This document shows positions 11,678 to 24,354 of a DNA stretch of 64,000 bases, piece by piece; position 1 is the stretch's first letter, and every line of letters starts with the position of its first letter. The notes beneath the pieces were generated by a model. The model did no database searches and was not told where the DNA came from. It saw only the letters and a program-made list of their open reading frames with translations. The position numbers and the translations under genes were made by a program. This DNA is from Metaphire vulgaris. Lineage: Eukaryota > Annelida > Clitellata > Crassiclitellata > Megascolecidae. The DNA is taken from assembly GCA_018105865.1 (NCBI GenBank), contig CM030862.1, forward strand, positions 6,688,479 through 6,752,478, written 5' to 3'.

Positions 11678-12296
11678 CAGCGGCTTCTATCCCCCTTGCA
11701 GCCGGGCTCAATTCCTCTTCCCAAAAATTACAAATTCCCTCCTCAAATTACAAATTCTCCCTGCTAATTTTCTCCCTTGTAGACTTAGTATTATATTCAG
11801 ATGTTTATTCTTTGTGTTAGGCATAGCTATCACGTACCATTGATTACGTCACGGTCAGTGTTATTTTGAATCCAGTAGCGTCATTTTACACTTTTCTAGG
11901 GGACGAGATAATTTGTTGGCAAATTTTAGCTTTTTTTGCAAATCTTAGGCTTTTTTGCAAATTTTTGCAAAATGTTGGGAAATTTGGGCCAATTTTGGGG
12001 CCAATTTTGGCAAATTTGCATTGTTTTGATATTTTTTGGCAAATTTTCGGCAATTTTTCGAATTTTTGCGCATTAATGCATTACAAATTATTTTGTTTCA
12101 CTTCCTTGGGGGCCACGGCCCCTGCCCCCAAATGACGCCCCTGTTTGAATCCATATCAGTCTCGGTTCAGTTCAGATTAGTAGCATCATTCAGCTTATTA
12201 ATAGTTTATATAACGGTGTTGAAAGCAAAATATTTCCCCCCACACTTTTTTCCGGGCGCACGCTGCGCCCGCCTTAAATAGGGATAGAAGCCCCTG
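11678..12296. mobile_element. hAT-like MITE, CAGCGGCTTCTATCCC ends
   Basis: Ends CAGCGGCTTCTATCCC and GGGATAGAAGCCCCTG (one mismatch). Perfect 8-bp duplication CTTACACC (11670-11677, 12297-12304). Unit C lacks it at TATCTTACACTAAGGG (16383-16398). It contains the nested element 11873-12143. Confidence 0.9.
11873..12143. mobile_element. hAT-like MITE, CAGTAGCGTCATTTTACAC end
   Basis: Nested in 11678-12296. Perfect 8-bp duplication TTTGAATC (11865-11872, 12144-12151). The inside is a run of GGCAAATTTT-like words. Same family as 24355-24673. Confidence 0.9.
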
Positions 12297-12349
12297 CTTA
12301 CACCTAAGGGCATATTTACTGTAACTCTTTAAAATTCCAGTTACCTTGG

Positions 12350-12430
12350 GATATTGGTTACGCTCTCATTTGTTGAGCCCATTATTTTAAGGTGCCTGTC
12401 AACCAGGTTTCGATTCCTAGGCACAAACAT
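12350..12430 (+). repeat. tRNA-like arm in M4 (copies in units B, C, D)
   Basis: In units C and D the stretch CCAGGGTTCGATTCCTGG (16492-16509 and 18610-18627) forms a perfect T-arm with box-B loop GTTCGATTC. The unit B copy (12403-12420) is mutated. It is probably the relic of a tRNA-derived SINE fused into the unit, followed by the M5 sequence. Confidence 0.5.
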
Positions 12431-13431
12431 GTGTATCTGTGCACAGCGAACAGTAATATATTCTGCTTAGAGCTTTATGCTCTTTATTATCATGGCGTTC
12501 TAGAAATATATAAGATTTGTATTTATCCAAGAACATAACATAATGCGCTTGTTAATATTAATTGATTAGACGCAATATAAATAGCAAATTACATTACATT
12601 ACATAACGTCTCTATTTGACTTTTATCGCTTAGTTTTAAATCAATTTATCTTACTGAATATGTTGAAGAACAAGAGAAGGAATCAACTATAGCAGGGTTT
12701 CCCTAACATTTCGGAACCGCGACCCACTTCAGCGGGTTGTAACGTACCGCGACCCTAATAAGAACATGTAATATCAAAACTGCATTTGGCCATCTGGCGA
12801 ACGTTGGTCAAAAGAAATTTTCTGAGTTTTGAATAAATGGCAAAACAAAAGCTCTGATTCAATTCGAATGAAAATATGGCAATTATATTAGGCAGAATTA
12901 TTCATAGTTTTGCCAAATAAGACAAAATGAGAGAAATGAATGTTGAAATTTCTTGAAAATTATCTCGTTTGAAATTTTGCCAGGAACACACCTTTAATGC
13001 GCGTTTTAAAAATCTTATGATTATGGCAAAATCGCTTAACCGCCAGTTTTGTCGCATTGAAATTTTCACGTTGGATAGAGATTCCCTATTGTAACTTATT
13101 GTAAGTGGAGTTTCAAAGCAAAATGGTGGCAATACTCTTTGTTGCGTTATTGCGAAATAAAATTAATTTTTAAAAGTACTATAGAGCCTATCTTTCCTGT
13201 GTTTCTTTTCTAAAGAATTGATGTTCGGATGACGTTACTTTTAGCTTTTGAAAGCGTTTGTTTTGTGTCTAGGCTATTTTAAAGAAGCGTCCGTCAAAAA
13301 ACGATGGGTGTCTGGCTCCTCCTTTCTCATCCAAGCTTGCCACCGGCCATGGCGGAGTTTTAAAATTACTTTCTTAAAAATAAGGGATATTAAACAATTC
13401 ATTTAAAAGACTTAATCGAAAACAGTAAAAT

Positions 13432-15263
13432 TGTGGCGAACGCCACGTGTAGCGAGAGCATTATTATTATTTTTTTAAATTTTTTATCGTTATTAAATGT
13501 TTAATTGCTCTGTATAACTTGCTAGTTAATTTAATCTAATTAATTAGCGTTTATTAATAATGTAAATTTGTAGTAATTTTAATTAATAAAGTTTTAATTC
13601 ATGTAAAACGGACAAAGTACGCGCTAGGCTAGAAGGGAGTTTAAGACGCTAAGTCTTCGGTAGAATTTTTGGATTCGCCCCGTCCGCTTGAGATCGGGAG
13701 GGTTGTGGGAAACCAGCACTAGGTCCCCGGGAGAACCTTCGGTCTTCAGCGACTAGAAAGTTTAGCCGCTGAAGACCGACGCGTCTGACTGTTCGATGCG
13801 TGCAGCTAGCGGAGACAGTGGCGACAGACGCTACGGCCGATTACTGACTGCGGCGACGGGGCGACGACAGACAGGACTGTAGGGCTGACGGCGGCGGCCG
13901 ACCGGCTGTGGTCACTGCGTCTGCCTGAAGACCGGCGCGTGTTAGGCGGCCGTGCGTGAAGCGGTTGTAATGTCTAATGGCTTGAACACGGTGCGTGGCG
14001 ACCAGGGCCTGTCGGCGATGCGCTTTGCCGCCAGCGAAGCTTCTGACCACCGATGACGACGACGCTGGAGGGGGTCCGGAGTTTGTCTTTCTGACGGCAA
14101 GTACGCGAAGATACAGACAGCAGTAGCCGATTCCACTCAAGCGCCGGTCTTAGAAATTAAAATCTCTGAAAATGTCAGTCATGGATATGAGATCTTGTAT
14201 TCGCGGGCCCATTGCTCTTATTGTGGAGCGAAAGAGGAAAGCACAGCGATTGAAAGCGAATGTGAGCATTGGAGCAAGATGAAGTGCTAAAAGCTTATCG
14301 TTTCATATTGACATATCAAAAGCTATATATTGCATTCCCCGCGTGGCGCTAGTTATTTTGGCAGCCCGGGGGGTGCGTTTAGCTAAAGCGTCTTTGTCCG
14401 TGTTACCAGTGTTGCCACTGTAGCCATTGTTTTAATTGTTGCTTGGTTTGTTAGTTAACAAATAAGAATAAACCAAAAATTATAGGAAGCTGCATTTGTT
14501 TCTTATAAAGTCGCTGTTGACCGAGTCTCAGCGCACTATCAGTGAAGGTGAGTCTTGGCTGTGATGAAAATCGCCTACCTGAGGTCACGTTTGTGCCCAG
14601 GAGGTCAACTCTGAGCCAAGGAAGGAGACAGACGCCCGCCTGTCGGGACGCGGGGAGTCAGTTTGGGAGAATTGACCGTCAAGGAAAAGAGTGGACCGCC
14701 GTCCATTCAGGCATGGTTAACCCCGGGTTTTGGTGAAAGTGTGAGGAAACAAATAGACGCAGCTGCCCGTCTAGGAGCGAGAGCAGAAGGTATCAAGCGT
14801 GCTAAGAAGCCGCAACAGAGGATAGACAACGCCGCCTGTCTTTAAGAGAGCGGAAGACGGTTATATTACCGAGAATGAAGAGACGTGGTACAAAGTCGAA
14901 GCCAGTGACCAAGAATAGGCCTATGTACCGAAATCGCTTAAGGCGCCGAGACCACGCTGTGGCCAGCGATAAGAGGATCCAGTTAAAGGGTCTCTCGGAC
15001 GAGGCCGGAGAAAGGACAGACAGAGAGATGTCAGACGAGGAAACCCAGAACCCTATGTTGAGGAGCGGTCATCTTCAGTACGCGGCCTGCCCGGCAGCCG
15101 CGGACACCTCATCTGATGTCGGTGAACCGGAAAATCAAACTGACGCCGCCGATCAGGCAGAGTCGGCGGCAGATGGCGATCGGGAAACCTAGTGGGCGTT
15201 GGGGGCCGCCCGACCGCTGGCCGCGCGACGAGACCGCGAGCCGGGGTCGCCAGACTCGCCACA
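13432..15263 (+). mobile_element. M2 insert, unit C copy
   Basis: Same element as 8543-10543 without the MITE debris and poly(A). The matching 105-aa ORF is at 14875-15192. Comparing the two ORF copies I count about 9 base differences, six changing an amino acid, which looks neutral. The hairpin recurs at 13738-13771. Confidence 0.6.
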
Positions 15264-16032
15264 AAATCACACAGGGCAGTAGATCAAACAACGAAGTCCT
15301 CATTTATAATCTCTCAATCCAAATTCAATCCTTTAATAATAAATTAACGAGATCGAACTTTGGCAGAACTAAATTCCCAAAAAGTGAAATTACTTAAGTT
15401 TACGTGCTTTTGCATAGCCTCACTGCAGCGAAATGCGTCGATTGGGCGTAAAAGTGCAAGCAATCTGACTTGGTGAAGGAATTTTCCATTAGTTTAAAAT
15501 CTAATTCAGTGTTATTCGCAAGATGGCGCGATGAATTTGACACGAGCTTGAAATCTTCTTAATTAAGCAGAATCCAACCAATTGCATTGACTTTTAGAAT
15601 TCTTGCGATTTCAAAATACCAAACCATCCGGATTAATTGGATTTTGAAATGATGAAAACATTTTGAAAAAAGCGTACAGTACATTCGACAGTTAAAAGTC
15701 GCGTCCCTATATGGAATTTTGACTATTTTTAAAAATCTCATTAGCCTAGTATTAGAGAAGGAAGGTAAATATCTAACATAGTTTTAAATTCTGTGGCAAA
15801 AAAGATCGATAGAAACTTTTAAAAAACAACTATCGCTAATAAATGTACGAGAACGAGGGACACCGACAAACGAAAGTCCTGCCAAGTATTTTGTGAAATG
15901 GCTGGCTGGTAAGTCGATCGAATGATGAGTAGTGTTTTATGGCCACATCTCTTATCATGAGAATGGGGTGAAAGGTCGGTATCGCGATTTTTGAAAGTTT
16001 TTCAAAGTTCTCCTGTTTCTGCTAATTGGTTG

Positions 16033-16221
16033 CAGTGGCGGCTCTAGGATTTGGCAAGTGGGGAGGGGCGTTGGGGGCAACTTCTAATCATGGGGGCCAA
16101 CCATATGTTGTTTAATGTATGTAGCATTAAGTATAGGGTCCCAACTGGGGGGCCACCGGGGGGCCAGGCAGTCAATAGGGGGCACGGGCCCCCCCTGGCT
16201 CCCCCGGTGGAGCCGCCACTG
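16033..16221. mobile_element. hAT-like MITE, CAGTGGCGGCTC ends
   Basis: 189 bp, inverted ends CAGTGGCGGCTC/GAGCCGCCACTG. Flanks ATTGGTTG and ATTTGTTG (one mismatch). Unit B keeps the empty site ATTGGTTG at 11517-11524. Confidence 0.92.
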
Positions 16222-16840
16222 ATTTGTTGCTTCTCATGTTTTCGGAATTTTGTTTATCAATGACCCTGCTTCATCTTGAGTTTGAATCAGTCCCTCACCT
16301 GTCAAGGTATTCACCATTGAGTCAATCGTTTTCACCACCTTGCCAGTTTCATTTGTCTAATTGTCGTGTGAGCGTTATTGTGTATCTTACACTAAGGGCA
16401 TATTTACTGTAACTCTTTTTTAATTCCAGGAACCTTGGGCTATTGGTTACGCTCTCATTTGTTGAGCCCATTATTTTGAGGTGCCTGTCAACCAGGGTTC
16501 GATTCCTGGGCACAAACATGTATATCTGTGCACAGCGAACAGTAATATATTCTGCTTAGAGCTTTATGCTCTTTATTATCATGGCGTTCTAGAAATATAT
16601 AAGATTTGTATTTTATCCAAGAACATAACATGCGCTTGTTAATATTAATTGATTAGACGCAATATAAATAGCAAATTACATTACATTACATAACGTCTCT
16701 ATTTGACTTTTATCGCTTAGTTTTAAATCAATTTAGCTTACTGAATATGTTGAAGAACAAGAGAAGGAATCAACTATAGCAGGGTTTCCCTAACATTTCG
16801 GAACCGCGACCCACTTCAGCGGGTTGTAACGTACCGCGAC

Positions 16841-17138
16841 CAGTGGCGTAGCGTGACTTTTTGGGGCCCGGGGGGCATCTTTGTCATGGGGGCCCCAAAG
16901 TTTCAAAGTTTCGGGCTGACGAGCAAAAAAAAAAAAGGTCATCATCTCCTTTTTCACCCTGACGAGCAAAAAAAAAAAAGGTCGTCAGGACGATCACTTC
17001 TATGATTTAAGTTAAGAAGTTACGGTTAACCCTAACCTAACCCTACCTTAGACCCCTCTTTGGGGGCCCCCCCCGCCCGGGGCCCGGGGGGCAGTCAACA
17101 AAGTGCCCTCCCCCCGCCCCCCCCACGTTACGCCACTG
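16841..17138. mobile_element. hAT-like MITE, CAGTGGCGTAGCGTGAC end
   Basis: Perfect 8-bp duplication ACCGCGAC (16833-16840, 17139-17146). The empty site in unit B is at 12746-12753. The inside has two GACGAGCA(A)n-GGTC words (16919-16942, 16960-16986), telomere-like CCTAACCCTA and G/C tracts. Same family as 38012-38277. Confidence 0.92.
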
Positions 17139-18012
17139 ACCGCGACCCTAATAAGAATATGTAATATCAAAAATGCATTTGGCCATCTGGCGAACGCTGG
17201 TCAAAAGGAATCTTCTGAGTGTTGAATAAATGGCAAAACGAAAGCTCTGATTCAATTCGAATGAAAATATGGCAATTATGTTTGGCAGAATTATTCATAG
17301 TTTTGCCAAATAAGACAAAAGGAGAGAAATGAATGCTGAAATTTCTTGAAAATTATCTCTTTTAAATTTGGCCAGGAACACACCTTTAATACGCGTTTTA
17401 AAAATCTTATGAGTATGGCAAAATCGCTTAACCGCCAGGTCTGTGGCGTCTAATTTGCCACGTTGGAGAGAGATTCCCTATTGTTAGTGGAGTTTCAAAG
17501 CAAAATGGTCGCAACGCGCTTTCTTGCGTTAATGCGAAATAAAATTAATTTGTAAAAGTACCACAGAGCCTATCTTTCCTGTGTTTCTTTTCTAGAGAAT
17601 TGATGTTCGGATGAAGTTACTTTTAGCTTTTGAAAGCGTTTGTTTTGTGTCTAGGCTACTTTAAAGAAACGTCCGTCAAAAACGACGGGTGTCTGGCTCC
17701 TCCTTTCTCATCCGAGCTTGCCACCGGCCATGGTGGAGTTTTAAAAATTACTTTCTTAAAAATAAGGGATATTAAACAATTCATTTAAAAGACTTAATCG
17801 AAAACAGTAAAATTGTGGCGAACGCCACCTTCTTACCTTCATTGACATGTCAGCGTTTTCAAAGCGCTTTTGACTTTGGTATATTTAACTATGCTACAGC
17901 GCTATATAAATTATCCAATTAACATAACATAACATTGAGTCAATCGTTTTCACCACCTTGCCAGTTTCATTTGTCTAATCGTCGCGTGAGCGTTATTGTG
18001 TACACCCAAGGG

Positions 18013-18509
18013 CAGGCTTGTTAGTGCTTGGCCTTGTGCTTGGACTTGTACTGTGCTTAGGTACCAAAAGGCAAGTGCTTGTGCTTGGCCTTGGACTATG
18101 AGTGCTTGGTCTTGTGCATGGCCTTGTGCCTTAGGTTCTTGGCGTTGCGCCTTAGGTACTTGTTAAAAAGAGTAGGCACTGAAGATTTGGTCTCTATTGA
18201 CTATTGTAGTTGTAGCTACTACAAATTGTACAAACTTTGTGTGCATTATTTAGATGTATTTTGAAAACTTACAAAGTTTAAGTTTTACCCGATTCTGTAG
18301 CTGACAATGTTAGTTGAAATGTGCGGTAAGTTTGAACCTAATCGAAAAGTTTGTTTATTTGAAAATGTACTTGTGCTTGCTTATACTTGTGTTTGAATGT
18401 AAAGTGCTTGGCATTGTGCTTGGCCTTGTGCCTTAGGTGCTTGGCCTTGTGCCTTAGGTGCTTGGCCTTGTGCTTGGCCTTGTGCTTTAGGTGCTTGTTA
18501 ACAAGACTG
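18013..18509. mobile_element. hAT-like element built of GTGCTTGGCCTT repeats
   Basis: Ends CAGGCTTGTTA and TAACAAGACTG. Flanks CCCAAGGG/TCTAAGGG (6 of 8). The sister units read CTAAGGGCATATTTACTG without it. Subterminal arrays of TGTGCTTGGCCT and CTTAGGTGCTTG occupy both ends. Confidence 0.8.
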
Positions 18510-19375
18510 TCTAAGGGCATATTTACTGTAACTCTTTTTAATTTCAGAAGCCTTGGGATATTGGTTACGCTCTAATTTGTTGAGCCCACTAATTTGAGGT
18601 GCCCGTCAACCAGGGTTCGATTCCTGGGCACAAACATGTGCACAGCGAACAGTAATATATTCTGCCTAGCGCTTTAGGCTCTTTATTATCATGGCGCTCT
18701 ATAAATATATAAGATTTATATTTTATCCAAGAACATAATACAGTGCGCTTGTTAAAATTAATTCATTAGGCGCAATATAAATAGCTAATTACATTAAATT
18801 ACATAACTTCTCTATTTGACTTTTATCGCTTAGTTCTAAATCGTGTCTTGAGGTCGGAATTTGACTCTTTAAGTCAAGTGAAAGCCATTTCAATGGATTA
18901 GTGCTTGGTTCATTTTCCAAAATCACAGAACTCTTTACTAGTAATAAGACATCCTTCATTGGCAGTTGCCAATTAACTGCAGCGCTACTTTGCTGTAACT
19001 TTTTTAGTAAACTTGAGTAACTTGACAAACTTCTGATGAACAACAAAGCGGTCGTTCTGGAATCGGATTTGTTGCATCACACTTCAAATTTTCTGTTTAT
19101 ATTTCTATGCTGTAAGTAAGAACGAACTACAACAAAATCCCGCAAATACGGACTTGGATAACAAGGTCCCTCGGTCTGTTAACGCGGACACATATTCCGG
19201 TCCTCCGAAGTCTGTCTTAATGAGGCTCTACTGTAGACGTATTAGGAAATTCCACCAGGCTTCCACTTCCACCAGAGTTCAATTGCTCTTACGCTCTGCT
19301 AGGAACCTATATTATAAATTAACAAGACAAAATGTACTAAACTTAGGTTGCTAGAATACCATGCATACAGTGATG

Positions 19376-19462
19376 TGATTTAAAGTGGCTTAGGATGCAT
19401 TACTGCCTGTATAAAAGCCACTATGAGCACTGACGTGTAACCCACTCTGCCAACTCCCACCC
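19376..19462 (-). mobile_element. tRNA-headed SINE, family 2, second copy
   Basis: Same sequence as 3987-4128 with internal loss; box A TGGCAGAGTGG is present on the minus strand. A headless third fragment lies at 33855-33905. Confidence 0.55.
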
Positions 19463-20226
19463 ATTTCGCACATCTGCTAGAACATTTTCAAAAAATGCGC
19501 TTCTGATTGTGAGGGGGGAAGGCTGTAGCGCAAGTATCTTACGCTCACGCGAAGGGCTGAACTTAAATGAAAAACTCTATTACCGAGTACGCTCTCTCGA
19601 TCACTCGGCCTATATACCTAGTGAATGTTTTTCTTGCGGAAAACTTAACGATGTGGTCGTATCATTGAACGCAAGCGGGGCTTTTAACTTTCCAGTTCTT
19701 TGCGCAGCCGAACGATTAGCGATTCCTTTTGAGCGATTTCGTCTTCGAGTTTCTGAAGCCGATCATTGTATTCCGTTTGCATAGCCGCCTGAAACACAGC
19801 ACACACCAGCCATTCTGCAATTGTATTTCGCACTCTGTCATACAGTGGCGTAGCCAGGGGAGGGAGAGCTGGGGCAATGTTCCCCCTAATTTTTAGTAGA
19901 CTGTGTGCACATGAAATATCTTGTGTGCAAAATTGCACATGGAAAGTCAAATTTTGCGTGCACTCAGAATTTGTCCGAAATCAACATTACTTATTTGCTA
20001 ACAAGTTAACACGACTCAGAACACTGTTATCGGTCAATGATCCGCTGTTTGCAATTTTCCCACCAGTTTATAATATAAACGCATGCATTGGTGTAAACTT
20101 GGATGAAAAAGTGGAGACCCAAAACCTATACCTTCCCTTTTCCCATGGTAGCCTCTGAAAAAGTTGGGGCTCGAGTCTAGAGCCCTAATAGTAGTTTACG
20201 ACTATGATTAACACATGCGGTTTAAC

Positions 20227-20611
20227 CAGTGTTTGTTCTAGCCACCTTGACATTGGGGGGATTTTGAAATGTGGGGGGGGGTAAGGTCTGAGTCTCCGAA
20301 AACCTTGACAAGCAAAAAATAGAGGTTATCTTCTCCCTTTTAAAATGTGGTGACAAGCAAAAAAGTCATCCTATCCTTCCCTTTCCACCTTTCTCATCTT
20401 TTCACCCTTCTCAAATTCTCAAATGCCCTGGCAGACAAAAATATTGCCATCCTCGTATTTTCCTCCTCCCAAAAATAAAAGCCCCCGTGGTCACACTTGG
20501 GGGGAATTTCCATACCCCCATGCAAGATATCAAAAATTTTGGAGGGGAATTTTCTAATTTCGTGGGGGAGGGGGAATTCTCTCCCTCAGAGAAGGCCTAG
20601 AATAAACACTT
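20227..20611. mobile_element. hAT-like MITE, CAGTGTTTGTTCTAG end
   Basis: 8-bp duplication GGTTTAAC (20219-20226, 20612-20619). Ends CAGTGTTTGTTCTAG and CTAGAATAAACACTT. It carries two or three copies of the GACAAGCAAAAAA word (20306-20330, 20352-20370). Related to 25812-25984. Confidence 0.8.
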
Positions 20612-21361
20612 GGTTTAACCAAATGAGACACTCATTAGTTTAAAAATCCAAGCATAACAAATCAAGCATTACAAATTTGCAAAGGAATTATGATTTCCAT
20701 GCCTTTAGAGCTTCTCTTCGATCCTTACTATGTACCCATTCGATCCAGGTCAGTTACACTTCCTCTAAGAATATGACTCTTAATGCGCATCATCATGTCT
20801 AGGTGGTATTCCTCTAATTCAGTGCTTCCCAAACTGTGGTTCGCAACCCAAAAGTGAGTCGTGGAGTAGCGCAAATTAGATTCTAAAGTGTCATTTTCTA
20901 ACCAATACCACAATGTCATAAGCCTTGAAAGTTGCAAGTATAGGCTTAGGTTTTAAGAAATTTACATGCATGCAATCCTCCATACACAGAATATATTAAA
21001 ATGATTAGTGTTTTATGAAACTTTTATTCAATTTTAGTCGACAATGAGTTTGTAGGGCCACGGCATGTTACAAAACCCCTGAAGTGGTCGCAGGTCCAAA
21101 AAGTTTGGATAGCCATAGGCATTATCTTCTTCTTTAGGTGCTGTGTATTTCTACGTTAGCGACCATGGATTTCCACTTTGTTTGATCTTGACATCCTCTT
21201 ATTAATTCGATGTTATTCTTTACTCCTCAATTCCTTCCCTTAGGCAGTCTACATAAGTGTTCCTCTGCCTTCCTCTTGCTCTTTTCCCCTCCACTTTTCC
21301 GGTTATTGCCAAATGCTCCAGGCCTTCCTTCCTCATTATGTGTCCAAAGAAGGAAAGTTGT

Positions 21362-22097
21362 CTTTTTTAATGGTTACCATCAGACTTCTTTCTATTCCAA
21401 ATTCATTTAAGTTAACCTTTATGGATCATATTAACTCACTTTGTCGCAGTTGCTTCTATCATCTCCGCCAGCTTAGAGTGATTCAACGTACACTAGACAT
21501 GCCATCTGCTTCTACTTTGATTCATGCATTTATTTGCTCAAGGCTTGACTACTGTGGTTCACTTTTTGCTGATCTTCCATCGGTGCGACTTGATAAACTC
21601 CAGATGGTTCTTCGTTCAGCAGCCAGGGTGATTGCTGGTGTCACAAGACGTGATCACATTAGTGATTATATGACGTCTATTTTACACTGACTGCCTTATC
21701 CTGCTCGAGTTGAGTTTCGTATGTTGAGAGTGGTTGCACTCTCTCTTTATGGTGCCACTCCATCTTACCTTTCAGAGCTACTCCATCCCCTTAGCTCTAT
21801 CCCTGGTCGGCCATGTCTTCGGTCCACAACCAATGGTCTTCTCAGTGTGCCCCAAGCACGAACTTCCATGTTCCTGAAGCGAGGTTTTGAATCAGTTGGC
21901 CCTATCCTTTGGAATGCTCTTGACGCCAGTATGCGTGGCTTAGCAACTCCTAATTCTATGGCCCTCTTTTTGAAACGACTTAAAACTTATCTCTTTGTTA
22001 ATATACAGTAATTTGCTGTGGAAGCGCTTCTGAGTGATCTTTCAGAAGAGGCGCTATACAAATATTTTGTTACGTTACGTTACGTTACGTTACGTTA
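21362..22097 (+). mobile_element. CR1/L2-like LINE 3' end with (GTTAC)n tail
   Basis: Encodes RT C-terminal sequence (FICSRLDYCGSLFADLP, KLQMVLRSAARVIAGVTRRD, ...FKRLKTYLF-like end) with one stop near 21688. The 3' end GAGGCGCTATACAAATATTT is followed by GTTAC repeats. It interrupts the minus-strand LINE. Confidence 0.85.
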
Positions 22098-22241
22098 AGA
22101 TCTCTTCATTGGTTATTTTTTCCATCCATGAAATATTTAGTATCCTTCGTAAAAACCACATTTCTGTGGCTTCCAATTTCTTCTCTATGGCCTTGGATAT
22201 AGTCCATGTCTCTGCTCCATACAAGAGGACTGACCAAACGT

Positions 22242-23152
22242 CAGTGTGATTCCAGTTGCTCATTATATTTCAGTTCCAGTTTCAGTTCCGTTTTGCAAAC
22301 TTATTTTTCAGTTTCCGTTTCAGTTTCAGTTTTGTATATTTTTCAGTTTCAGTTTCAGTTGCAGGTATTTTTCAGTTCCAGTTTTTAGTCGTTCTAATAC
22401 AAACGCAGACGTAGGATGAAAGCCCTACATTTAAATACTGTAGCAACAGTAGCATTACAGCACAACGTTTATTTGATATTTCATATTCATTTTTATTCAA
22501 CTGGTTATAAGGGCACACAGCCTGAAAGTCTCTACATTACACATGTGAAGTTTAAAGTTAGTAGAAACAAAGTTATTTGTGAATGGGTTTATTTCTAACA
22601 GAACATCATACCAGTTACATACATAACTTAAGTCAATAAATTGCTTACATTAATCATTCATTAGGGTACATGTACATAAAAAAGAGCATTATTCCAATAG
22701 TATGTCCATATGATCAAAGTAGGTCAATCAGCAAAGCAGCATGTACTCCGTGCAGGCCTTACAGGCTTGGTAGACGAATACTGTCAATTAAGGGGCCAAG
22801 AACTACTGTCACTGCGGGGGGCGTGATGTCCTGTTGCCCAGGCCGGCAATAGGTCGAGCGAGCAGTAAACAACTGGACTATTGAGTACTGACATTCATGT
22901 GGACAATAGATCAATAGCCAGCCTGTCGTGCACACAGCTGAACTGATGCTCGCCTTCCATATTCAGATTACTGAAACTGAAACGATACTGATATGACTCG
23001 ATTTTTCAGTTTCAGTTGCTTATTTTCCAGTTTCAGTTTTCGTTGCAGTTTTGCGTATTTTCCAGTTCCAGTTCCAGTTCCCGTTAACGGATTTATTATT
23101 TATCAGTTAACGGATATTTCAGTTTCAGTTTCAGTTAACGGGAATCACACTG
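22242..23152. mobile_element. hAT-like element with TTTCAG/CAGTTT arrays at both ends
   Basis: 911 bp. Perfect 12-bp inverted ends CAGTGTGATTCC/GGAATCACACTG and perfect 8-bp duplication CCAAACGT (22234-22241, 23153-23160). About 130 bp at each end consists of CAGTTTCAGTTTCAG-like words. No transposase frame inside. Confidence 0.93.
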
Positions 23153-23497
23153 CCAAACGTAGCTTCTGAGCACTCTTAATCGTGTCTTGTAAGAGATGTG
23201 CCTATTTGTAAGTATCGTTTTGAGGTCCCAGAATGCTGCCTTGGCTAATCCTATTCTTGATGTTATGTCTTTCTCACATTTCCCGTCACTGGCTATCATA
23301 CTGCCTAAGTATTTGAACTGTGCCACATGTTTGACCTCAGTGCCATTTAGTCTTATACTGCATGTGGGTGTTACTTTGCTCAGGGTAATCGCCATGCGGA
23401 AAGTCTGTTTTATATTAATCCTCAAGCCTTTCTTTTCGCTTTCTAATGCTAAATTTACTTAGAAGTTCGTGAAAGGAGGAATGGTTGAACAAAGAAT

Positions 23498-24140
23498 GCA
23501 AGGAGATAGAAGAACAAAGAAACACAGGAAAGATAGGCTTTATAGTACTTTTAAAATCAATTTTAATTCGCAATAATTTTGAACTGTGTTAAGCGCTCTT
23601 GTTGTAGGCCGTAGCCTTATTTACTGCGCTATATAAATTGTCAATAATAAAAAATAAATAACGCAAGAAAGCGTGTTGCGATCATTTTGCTTTGAAACTC
23701 CACTAACAATTGGAATCTCTCTCAATGCATATGACAAACCTGGAGGTTAAGCGATTTTGCCATACTCATAAGATTTTTAAAACGCGTATTAAAGGTGTGT
23801 TCCTGGCAAAATTTCAAAAGAGATAATTTTCAAGAAATTTCAAAATTAATTTCTCTCAGTTTTCTTATTTGGCATAAATATGAATAATTCTGCCTAGCAT
23901 ATTTACCAAATGTTTTATTCGAATTGAATCAGAGCTTTTGTTTTGCCATTTATTCAAACCTAAGAAGATTCCTTTCAACCAACGTTCGCCAGATGGCGAA
24001 ATGCATTTTTCATATTACATGTTCTTATCAGGGTCGCGGTACGTTACAAAACCGCTGAAGAGGGCCGCAGTTCCAAAAGTGTGTGGGAAACCCTACTATA
24101 ATTGATTCCTTCTCTTGTTCTTCAACATATTCATTAAGCT
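23498..24140 (-). repeat. Inverted partial copy of the unit (M6/M1 junction)
   Basis: Reverse complement of the M6 end and M1 start seen at 16784-17590. It reads from ACACAGGAAAGATAGGC to the GGGAAACCCTAC end. A short LINE 3' tail (about 23574-23656) is inserted within its cgcaataa/taacgc stretch. Confidence 0.8.
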
Positions 24141-24354
24141 AAATTGCGGTTCACAGTTTGCGCTGAATGTCAGACATGTTCCTCCTATATCCATTCGATT
24201 TTCTAAATCTTGAAACTGTTCACAATCAAATGCAACCATGAACTCTTAAAAGAAGTTGCTGTTCGTTTTCATTTCAAACAAAAGGCGTAAACTTCTATTA
24301 GGCCTTCTGGCGCAAGTTCCCCAGTTTTTGGAGGCTACCATAGAGCATGGGGAA

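Larger units (their letters stand above)
2978..18850. repeat. Head-to-tail array of a composite 4.4-4.9 kb repeat unit
   Basis: The same ordered modules recur: (M1) about 240 bp starting TCTAGAGAAYTGATGTTCGG; (M2) about 2-kb insert with TGTGGCGA ends; (M3) about 250 bp starting near CTCATTTATAATCTCTC; (M4) long AT-rich part ending in a tRNA-like arm; (M5) starting TGTGCACAGCGAACAG; (M6) starting CAGGGTTTCCC. Module starts: unit A M1 2978, M3 3551, M5 3813, M6 4218; unit B M1 8304, M3 10544, M5 12432, M6 12694; unit C M1 13190, M3 15264, M5 16520, M6 16784; partial unit D from 17573 to 18850. B and C are close to identical, so the duplication is recent. Later insertions differ between units. 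Confidence 0.9.
21135..23440 (-). mobile_element. RTE/BovB-like LINE, C-terminal part, twice interrupted
   Basis: On the minus strand: 23440-23161 gives the RT C-terminus (VAQFKYLGSMIASDGKCEKD, ILTNRHISYKTRLRVLRSYV); 22241-22098 gives LLYGAETW-like and RILNISWMEKITNEE sequence; 21361-21135 gives GHIMRKEGLEHLAITGKVEG and RGRQRNTYVDCLREG. The interruptions are the 911-bp hAT-like element and a CR1-like LINE. The clade name is from memory of similar tails and may be wrong; the RT identity is solid. Confidence 0.8.
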
